5,675 bases of DNA from Alphaproteobacteria bacterium (GTDB lineage Bacteria; Pseudomonadota; Alphaproteobacteria; Rickettsiales; JAFLCR01): contig JAFLCR010000147.1 in NCBI GenBank assembly GCA_017302755.1, positions 1 to 5,675 of the forward strand, in the 5' to 3' direction. Positions 1 to 4,691 of the stretch are shown in pieces. The notes beneath the pieces were generated by a model. It saw nothing but the letters and a program-made list of their open reading frames with translations. It had not been told where the DNA came from and made no database searches. The number at the start of each line of letters is the position of its first letter. The stretch's first letter is position 1. The position numbers were made by a program, and so were the translations under genes.

Positions 1-44
1 ACATTCCGGCGTAAGGAAGCAGCCTGGAAAATTCCACTCCTGAC

Positions 45-50
45 AGGGAG
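45..50 (+). promoter_or_regulatory. Ribosome binding site of the orphan gene
   Basis: AGGGAG lies 7 bases before the ATG at 58, which is good Shine-Dalgarno spacing and supports that start over the in-frame ATG at 67. No convincing promoter is visible in the 44 bases to its left, so transcription probably starts outside the window. Confidence 0.65.
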
Positions 51-57
51 CGCTTTT

Positions 58-1251
58 ATGGATGATATGCAAAAAACCTACGCCAACCGTATCCGGAACG
101 GCTCGCTTTATGCTGTGGCGATCGAGGATGTTCCGCAACTTTTCTGTTATCAGGAGGAGCCGGAAAGACTTGCCCCGGAGATGGAGGTGATGCTCGCCTT
201 CTGCCGGGCGACGGGCATATCCACCCTGCTTTTCACCGCCGGGGGACATTGGTTTTTGCCCGAAGACGCCGCCCGCCAGTTCCCGCGCTATTTCGAATAT
301 ACGCGCGGCATGCCGCCGCTGCATGACAGCGATTCCGTGATCATCGCCATCGGCGAGGCGCGAAGCAGCATCATCGAGCAGCATGGCTGGATGGCGCTGC
401 AGAAGGATGCCGAAAGCTTTGCCCTGCATTACGCCTATGCAGACGACCCTCCTTCGGACAAGGAACTCTATGCTTTTCCTGTCGATGAGGAACACCGCGC
501 CGGGATATATAAGCCTCTATACGGCATCGGCATCAACTTCCCGGAGCAATGGCGCGATTTTGCCGAAGGGAAGTTCAAGGAAGACCCGCTCAAAGGGGAT
601 TTCATGTATCCCTACTGGGCCTATGAAGCCAAAGCGCTGCCATGCCATGCGAACACGGTGTACCATCTGCGCCGTGGCGTTTTCCTGCCGCTCAATGCGC
701 GGGAAGCGGAGCTGCTGCAGGTGCATCAGCTGAATGCTTACGACGGCATCGACATGCCGGGGTATTACCGCCTGGGCGGAGGCGAAGCGCCAGGCGCGTT
801 TCCCGGCATGAGCAACTGCATCCAATACGCCATCGACATGCTGCACCGGGTGGTGGATACGCGGCAGCATAACCTTTATGAAGACCTCGGCATTGGGGAT
901 GATCAGCTGCGCCGCGTCAAGGTGGTGGAATCCGCCATGGCGCGGATGCAAGTAAAACAGCCCTCGGAAAGCATTGTGATTGAAAATAAAGGCTATGCCA
1001 GCCTGGGGGAATGCACGCTGCTTGGCAGGCACGCGACCTTATTCCATACCGCTGCCATGCATGACGCCCGCATTACGGAATTTGATATGCTGCCGCATCT
1101 GCGGCAACGGGCCATGCATATCAGCCTGCCGGAGACCTCGCAGCCGCCGCCGGTTTCTTACCTCCATGGCAATCAGCATTGGGTGGAGAGGATTGCCATC
1201 AGCGATACGGGCCTGACGCCGATACTGGTCGCCAATCGCATCAAGATATAG
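58..1251 (+). CDS. Hypothetical protein, 397 residues, no recognised family
   Basis: I do not recognise this protein. It is a full-length open frame with a good ribosome binding site, and it is the only gene on the + strand. The product looks soluble: there is no signal peptide, no membrane segment and no obvious low-complexity region or repeat. It is rich in aromatic residues, His and acidic residues. The N-terminal third contains compact hydrophobic stretches (STLLFTAGG around residues 55-63, SVIIAIGEA around 92-101) that could be beta strands of an alpha/beta fold. The middle is rich in Tyr, Trp and Pro (about 145-200), followed by a Gly-rich turn (YYRLGGGEAPGAFPG, about 237-252). No catalytic motif is clear. 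The gene converges on the DUF2199-like gene. Its stop codon TAG is formed at the edge of the 159-bp palindromic element, so its C-terminus may have been altered by that insertion. The frame is very probably real; its function is unknown. Confidence 0.8.
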   Translation: MDDMQKTYANRIRNGSLYAVAIEDVPQLFCYQEEPERLAPEMEVMLAFCRATGISTLLFTAGGHWFLPEDAARQFPRYFEYTRGMPPLHDSDSVIIAIGEARSSIIEQHGWMALQKDAESFALHYAYADDPPSDKELYAFPVDEEHRAGIYKPLYGIGINFPEQWRDFAEGKFKEDPLKGDFMYPYWAYEAKALPCHANTVYHLRRGVFLPLNAREAELLQVHQLNAYDGIDMPGYYRLGGGEAPGAFPGMSNCIQYAIDMLHRVVDTRQHNLYEDLGIGDDQLRRVKVVESAMARMQVKQPSESIVIENKGYASLGECTLLGRHATLFHTAAMHDARITEFDMLPHLRQRAMHISLPETSQPPPVSYLHGNQHWVERIAISDTGLTPILVANRIKI

Positions 1252-1409
1252 TCGCTTAACCTTATTTTTTCCCATGGGCTGGTGAGGATATTTTTTTGAG
1301 GATCGAGGGGAAATTGGACAGCGTATCTGGAGGATACGGTGGAGAAATTCCCCGAAGAGCATTGGAAAAATAGACCGGCAGAACATGGGAAAAAATAAGG
1401 TTAAACGAC
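1251..1409. mobile_element. MITE-like 159-bp palindromic element between convergent genes
   Basis: The ends are long inverted repeats. Including flanking TATA, bases 1246-1276 pair with 1384-1414 over 31 positions with one mismatch (C1255 against A1405). The interior shares the same axis: 1307-1312 pairs with 1348-1353 and 1322-1327 with 1333-1338, around a 5-base loop at 1328-1332. The whole unit is therefore one decayed hairpin, not two separate repeats. TATA flanks it on both sides (1247-1250 and 1410-1413), consistent with a TA or TATA target duplication as left by IS630/Tc1-mariner-type elements. It encodes no protein. Each arm carries a T6/A6 run, so a transcript from either side would form a long stem and could terminate there. 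A plain bidirectional terminator is the alternative, but the 31-bp arms are much longer than needed for that. The structure is seen directly; mobility is inferred. Confidence 0.6.
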
Positions 1410-1417
1410 TATATAAC

Positions 1418-2005
1418 TCAACCGCTATAGCCTGCCACGATCAGCCGCTTGCGGAAATGCCGCTTCTTTGCCTCATCCATAGGCTTCAGGCCTAAGTTTA
1501 ATTCTGCATCCTCACAGGCAATACGGGTGATAAACGGTTTGGCCCCCGCATCGATCACGCGGATCTCCACCTTGCTGCCGGCGCTGCCAGGATAGAGCGG
1601 CCAGTCATTGGCGAGCGTGCCTTCCGCTTGGAAAGATGCATAGGCTTTTTCGTCGTCTTCACCCGCAAGGTAGCGGGTAAAATCTGCTTCCGAAAGTTCG
1701 ACCCAAAGGCCGAATTCCAGATCGCTCGAAGGGTCGCCGTGCGGGAACGTGCCGATGCAGCGAATGAAGCATTCGCTTTCTTCAAGCACGCAGGTGTAGC
1801 CTTCTTCGAAGGCGACACCTTCCTCATCATAGCCCGCATCGAAATAATCGAGCACGGCGTCGGGATATTGTGCGCTGACGGCCTTGCCTTTGAGCTTGTC
1901 AGCCTCGGCGTCCGGCACCTCGGCAGCACGCTTTTCCGCGATCTCGGCAAATTTGGCGGCACGCTGCAGTTGGAATTTGCGGACGTTCTCCTCTTCGGAA
2001 TTCAT
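1418..2005 (-). CDS. DUF2199-like protein, 195 residues
   Basis: Several segments resemble the DUF2199 family: a FIR strand (CFIRCIGTFP, residues 79-88), FGLWVELSEADF (98-109), DWPLYPG (134-140) and KPFITRI (156-162). These correspond to the family's FIRG, WGVWVSLSE.NF, LPGYP and RP blocks. The family has no firmly established function that I know of. The Cys-rich N-terminus of some members is missing. Instead residues 1-45 are a highly charged, probably helical segment. The frame stays open upstream to 2245 without a better start, but the ATG at 2005 overlaps the VOC gene's TGA as ATGA, which points to translational coupling. AAGGAG at 2023-2028 is 17 bases away, rather far, so coupling probably matters more than independent initiation. 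The stop lies 8 bases from the edge of the palindromic element. The family call is by eye from motifs. Confidence 0.65.
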   Translation of the reverse strand: MNSEEENVRKFQLQRAAKFAEIAEKRAAEVPDAEADKLKGKAVSAQYPDAVLDYFDAGYDEEGVAFEEGYTCVLEESECFIRCIGTFPHGDPSSDLEFGLWVELSEADFTRYLAGEDDEKAYASFQAEGTLANDWPLYPGSAGSKVEIRVIDAGAKPFITRIACEDAELNLGLKPMDEAKKRHFRKRLIVAGYSG

Positions 2006-2454
2006 GCGGCGTTTTTCATCCACTCCTTGCCGGCTTCGATCATCTCGGCTTCCGGCACGTCGCGCACATGGGTGGCGAGGGTCCACATGATGCCGAACTT
2101 GTCCTTCACGCAGCCGGTGCGGTCGCCCCAGAACATATCCTGGACGGGAGAGAACTCTTCCATCCCGGCGTTGCGCGCCTGGGCGAAGACGGCGTCCACA
2201 TCCTCGAAATAGAGGTAAAAACTCGACGAGGACGGAGACGCGCACATGCTGGGAATCACATCGCAGAGAAACAGTTTCGAGGTGCCGATGGTGAGCACGG
2301 CATGGACGATCTTGCCGTCCGGAGCCTTCATGACACCCTCCTCCTTCGCGCCGAAGGCGTGCTTGTAGAGGGCGATCGCGGCAACCGCGTCGGTCACGAC
2401 CAGCGAGGGGGTGATGGTGGCGTAGCCTTCAGGGATTTTTTTGACGGCGGGCAT
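2002..2454 (-). CDS. VOC superfamily protein, PhnB-like, 150 residues
   Basis: This is a single-domain member of the vicinal oxygen chelate (glyoxalase/bleomycin resistance) superfamily, closest in pattern to the PhnB-like group. The order of motifs is typical: ITPSLVVTDAVAAIALYKHAFGA (14-36), PDGKIVHAVLTIG (45-57), LYFEDVDAVFAQARNAG (81-97), FWGDRTGCVKDKFGIMWTLATHVRDV (108-133). The HAEL block usual in relatives reads HAVL here, and FYGDR reads FWGDR. A possible metal-site glutamate is therefore lost, and the substrate cannot be inferred. A longer frame is open to 2559, but the ATG at 2454 has AGGAGG at 2460-2465, 5 bases upstream, and starts exactly where the family homology begins. The longer version would also translate the hairpin at 2514-2541. 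The gene overlaps the DUF2199-like gene by ATGA. Family assignment is firm; the biochemical role is unknown. Confidence 0.88.
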   Translation of the reverse strand: MPAVKKIPEGYATITPSLVVTDAVAAIALYKHAFGAKEEGVMKAPDGKIVHAVLTIGTSKLFLCDVIPSMCASPSSSSFYLYFEDVDAVFAQARNAGMEEFSPVQDMFWGDRTGCVKDKFGIMWTLATHVRDVPEAEMIEAGKEWMKNAA

Positions 2455-2459
2455 GGGAG

Positions 2460-2465
2460 CCTCCT
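2460..2465 (-). promoter_or_regulatory. Strong ribosome binding site of the VOC gene
   Basis: AGGAGG on the - strand lies 5 bases before the ATG at 2454. It decides the start of the VOC gene against the longer open frame reaching 2559. Confidence 0.8.
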
Positions 2466-2481
2466 GTATGGTTAAGGCATC

Positions 2482-2510
2482 AGCAAAACGCGCGAGGTAT
2501 AAGAAGTCAA
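2482..2510 (-). promoter_or_regulatory. Weak candidate promoter for the VOC-DUF2199 pair
   Basis: TTGACT (2505-2510) is a good -35 box. With a 17-base spacer it faces TTTGCT (2482-2487), a poor -10 box with three of six consensus bases. It lies between the hairpin after cysS and the VOC ribosome binding site, where a promoter for a separate two-gene operon would be expected. Position and the -35 box are the only support. Confidence 0.25.
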
Positions 2511-2513
2511 TAC

Positions 2514-2541
2514 TGTCATCCCAGCGAAAGCTGGGATGACA
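2514..2541. repeat. Perfect 12-bp hairpin after cysS (REP-like)
   Basis: TGTCATCCCAGC (2514-2525) and its exact reverse complement (2530-2541) enclose the four-base loop GAAA on the + strand. It starts two bases past the cysS stop codon. The GTCATYCC beginning resembles the units at 4032-4140, so it may belong to the same dispersed repeat class. It is well placed to end or trim the cysS transcript, but no U-run follows on the - strand, so it is not a standard intrinsic terminator. Confidence 0.7.
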
Positions 2542-2543
2542 CA

Positions 2544-4016
2544 TTAGGCGCGGCGCCACTCAGTAGAGCCGTCGGGCTTGTCTTCGAGCAGGATGCCTTG
2601 CGATTTGAGTTCGTTGCGGATGCGGTCTGCCTCGGCCCAGTTTTTGGATTGTTTGGCGGCGATGCGGGCATCAATAAGATTTTGCTGATCGTTTGATAGC
2701 CCTTCAGCGGGTTGCTCCGTGACTTCTTCGGTTTGGTTCAAACCAAGAAGTCGCAACATAGAATGCAAAACAGCCACATTGATTTGATGGTCTGGCGCGG
2801 AAGCGTCTTTTACTGCTTCAGCTACTTGCCGAAGTTCCCGAAGGGGAATGGCAAAATTCAGATCAGAACATAAGGGGCTAAAAAGAATCTGGTTCAAACG
2901 ATCATTTACCGCTTCCTGCGAAGCTCCTTCCAGAGCGTGGCTTTCGTATTTCCTAGCTTGCCGCCAAATCATCAAAAGGACGTGCTTGGCTTCATCAAGC
3001 TTATCAGTGGTAAAATCCAGCGGCTTTCGGTAATGCGCTCCCAATAATACATAGCGAATCACCTTGCCGAGAACCTTGGCGTCCAGCAACTCTCGCACGG
3101 TGATGAAATTGCCCAGGCTCTTGCTCATCTTCTCGCCGTTCACGGTGAGGAAGCCGTTGTGAACCCAATAGCGTGCAAAATACGAATGCGGGTTGGCGCA
3201 GCGGCTTTGCGCGATCTCGTTTTCGTGGTGGGGGAACATCAGGTCAGCGCCGCCGCCGTGGATGTCGAAATCCGCGCCTAGATAATTGCTGCTCATCACC
3301 GAGCATTCGATGTGCCAGCCGGGACGTCCCGGCCCCCAGGGGCTTTGGAAAACGCTGGAGGGATCGTCTTCGGCATCGGCGGGTTTCCAGAGCACGAAGT
3401 CGCCGGGGTGGCGCTTATAGCCCTCTACCGCGATGCGTGCGCCGGCTTGTTGCTCTTCCACCGTGCGGCCGGAGAGAGCGCCGTAGTCTTTGTAGGACGT
3501 GACGTCGAAGAGGACGTGGCCTTCGGCGGCATAGGCGTGGCCGTTCGCAATCAGGCGCTCGATCATCGCCACCATGGTTTCTTTGGGGGCGTTCCTCTCA
3601 GCAACCCCCACCCTTCCCTCCCCCTCTAAGGGGGAGGGTTTTTGGGAAGCATTCACGAAATCCGTGGCGCGGGGTTCGTGGGTGGGGCGGAGGCAGCCGA
3701 GCGCGTCCATATCCGCATGGAAGCCCGCCGTCACGCGCGCGGTTAGGGACTGGATGGTTTCGCCGTTTTTCTTGGCGGCGTCGTTGATCTTGTCGTCCAC
3801 GTCGGTGATGTTGCGGACATAAGTGACGTGGCTCTCACCGTAGAGATGGCGCAGCAAGCGATAAAGCACGTCATACACCACCACCGAGCGCGCATTGCCG
3901 ATATGCGGCTTGTCGTACACCGTAGGGCCGCAGACATACATGCGGACGTTCTTCGGATCGGCGGGGGTGAACGCTTCTTCCTGGCGGGTGAGCGTGTTGT
4001 AGAGTTTGAGCGTCAT
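2544..4016 (-). CDS. cysS: Cysteinyl-tRNA synthetase with an in-frame repeat insertion, 490 residues
   Basis: CysRS is a cytosolic class I synthetase that joins cysteine to tRNA-Cys using ATP. All core motifs are present: MYVCGPTVYD (26-35), HIGN (38-41), RNITDVDDKI (68-77), RPGWHIECS (231-239), FPHHENEIAQS (261-271) and KMSKS (296-300). The expected zinc ligands are C29, C238, H263 and E267, with the 25- and 4-residue spacings of the E. coli enzyme. The C29-C238 distance is 28 residues longer than in E. coli (C28-C209). Most of the excess is a segment at residues 119-145 holding PSPLEGEGRVG, encoded by a palindromic repeat. In the C-terminal domain the usual DDLNTP reads SDLNFA, and the DNA there is poorer in GC. 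I chose the ATG at 4016, where homology begins. An in-frame ATG at 4037 lies inside a REP-like unit and has no ribosome binding site. The protein end (EDKPDGSTEWRRA) is complete. Active-site residues suggest a working enzyme. Confidence 0.96.
   Translation of the reverse strand: MTLKLYNTLTRQEEAFTPADPKNVRMYVCGPTVYDKPHIGNARSVVVYDVLYRLLRHLYGESHVTYVRNITDVDDKINDAAKKNGETIQSLTARVTAGFHADMDALGCLRPTHEPRATDFVNASQKPSPLEGEGRVGVAERNAPKETMVAMIERLIANGHAYAAEGHVLFDVTSYKDYGALSGRTVEEQQAGARIAVEGYKRHPGDFVLWKPADAEDDPSSVFQSPWGPGRPGWHIECSVMSSNYLGADFDIHGGGADLMFPHHENEIAQSRCANPHSYFARYWVHNGFLTVNGEKMSKSLGNFITVRELLDAKVLGKVIRYVLLGAHYRKPLDFTTDKLDEAKHVLLMIWRQARKYESHALEGASQEAVNDRLNQILFSPLCSDLNFAIPLRELRQVAEAVKDASAPDHQINVAVLHSMLRLLGLNQTEEVTEQPAEGLSNDQQNLIDARIAAKQSKNWAEADRIRNELKSQGILLEDKPDGSTEWRRA
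3582..3662 (-). repeat. Palindromic repeat inserted in frame within cysS
   Basis: Codons 119-145 of cysS have no counterpart in ordinary CysRS. PRAT (115-118) should be followed almost directly by the helix ending MIERLIANGHAY, but about 24 extra residues intervene. The DNA core is a perfect palindrome: CCCTCCCCCT (3616-3625), loop CTA, then AGGGGGAGGG (3629-3638). On the coding strand it reads KPSPLEGEGRVG. PSPLEGEG-type peptides are a known signature of dispersed G/C-run palindromes in bacterial genomes. The exact borders of the insertion cannot be fixed without homologues; the ones given are the outer limits. Confidence 0.7.
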
Positions 4017-4031
4017 GGCGTTCTCTTTGTG

Positions 4032-4140
4032 TGTCATTCCCGCGAAGGCGGGAATCCATATCCACAGACAGTAAGGTTCAAGCGCTTACGGCTATTGCTG
4101 CCGCCAGTGCGTATGGATTCCCGCCTCCGCGGGAATGGCA
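4032..4140. repeat. Pair of inverted REP-like units (REPIN/BIME-like)
   Basis: Unit 1 (4032-4060) and unit 2 (4112-4140) are reverse complements over 29 bases with two differences, separated by 51 bases. Each unit also folds alone: ATTCCCGC and GCGGGAAT form an 8-bp stem around GAAG (4036-4055) and around CTCC (4117-4136). The pair fills nearly the whole gap between the PH/SHOCT gene and cysS. It resembles REP doublets spread by RAYT transposases in other bacteria, but no such transposase is in view. On RNA it would form stable stems that could stabilise or attenuate the message. No U-run follows, so it is not a classic terminator. Confidence 0.75.
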
Positions 4141-4142
4141 GA

Positions 4143-4691
4143 TTATAATTCCTTCAGCAATTCCTGTTTCTTGGCGTCGAATTCGCCCTGCGTAAGCAGG
4201 CCTTCGTCGAGGAGTTTTTTTGCCTCGCGCAGGCGGTCGGCAGCGGAAACCCGGGAAGGCGGCGTTGGCGTGGAGGGCGCTCCATACCCGCGCAGCGCCT
4301 CGCTGCGGCTTCGGATATAGCGGATGCAGGCTTCGGCGCGTTCGCGCTCCTGCTTCAAGGCAATGCGGGGGTAGAACGCCACGCTGCCCGCCACCGCGCG
4401 GATGGCGAAGCCGTGGTCGCGCAGCGTGGTGAGCTCGTCCACGCCGGTGATGTTCTCGTAATGCAGCGTCGTGAGTTCGTGACCAAACCAGCGCTTTTGA
4501 AACAGAATGATGCGTTTCTCGGTGCAGATCAGCACCGCGTTCACCACTGGCGCGTCGAGCCAGAGCGTGCCGCGCGTCAGCGCCTGCGGGCTCTCTGACG
4601 CGTCCAACACCTTCAGCGCCATGCGTTCCAGCGATCCCGGCATCAGGACGGGAAACACGTTCAGCAGCTTGTCGGTGATGCTTTCACTCAT
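4143..4691 (-). CDS. PH-like and SHOCT domain protein, 182 residues
   Basis: Residues about 45-125 look like a bacterial PH domain of the YokE/bPH type: beta strands VNAVLICTEKRIILFQKRWFG (50-70) followed by the HYENITGVDE turn (77-86). A Pro/Thr-rich linker (about 138-148) joins it to a C-terminal SHOCT motif (151-182), with DRLREAKKLLDEGLLTQGEF as its core. SHOCT is a short helical motif found at protein ends and thought to mediate oligomerisation. The precise role of such proteins is not known. There is no signal peptide or membrane segment, so it is probably cytosolic. The ATG overlaps the gltX stop as ATGA, and GGAGG (4697-4701) stands 5 bases upstream, so it is likely translated together with gltX. 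Domain calls are by pattern; the SHOCT part is the safer one. Confidence 0.85.
   Translation of the reverse strand: MSESITDKLLNVFPVLMPGSLERMALKVLDASESPQALTRGTLWLDAPVVNAVLICTEKRIILFQKRWFGHELTTLHYENITGVDELTTLRDHGFAIRAVAGSVAFYPRIALKQERERAEACIRYIRSRSEALRGYGAPSTPTPPSRVSAADRLREAKKLLDEGLLTQGEFDAKKQELLKEL

Noticed and set aside
517..1032. Long open frame antisense to the orphan gene (171 codons)
   Set aside because: It is wholly opposite a better-supported gene, has no family pattern or ribosome binding site, and is rich in His/Arg, as expected of a shadow frame.
1628..2212. 194-codon + strand frame across the DUF2199-like and VOC genes
   Set aside because: It is the reverse of two genes with recognisable family motifs and shows no domain of its own.
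2006..2245. N-terminal extension of the DUF2199-like gene
   Set aside because: The frame is open, but it reads out of frame through the VOC gene and gives an Arg-rich sequence. The ATGA overlap at 2005 is the natural start.
2514..2541. Rho-independent terminator for cysS
   Set aside because: The stem is perfect and well placed, but no T-run follows on the - strand, so I list it as a repeat hairpin only.
2455..2559. N-terminal extension of the VOC gene
   Set aside because: It would translate the hairpin and overlap the end of cysS. The AGGAGG site and family homology both place the start at 2454.
3312..3629. + strand frames opposite the middle of cysS
   Set aside because: They are mirror frames of a conserved enzyme with Gly/Arg-rich, unstructured products.
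3616..3638. Sequencing or assembly artefact in the G/C-run palindrome of cysS
   Set aside because: The frame is kept on both sides, and the encoded peptide matches a known kind of dispersed repeat, so a real insertion is more likely than an error.
4053..4081. Promoter for cysS inside the REP spacer (TTGAAC on the - strand)
   Set aside because: The best -10 match (TATGGA) has only a 15-base spacer and three matching bases, and it overlaps the repeat arm. This is too weak to claim.
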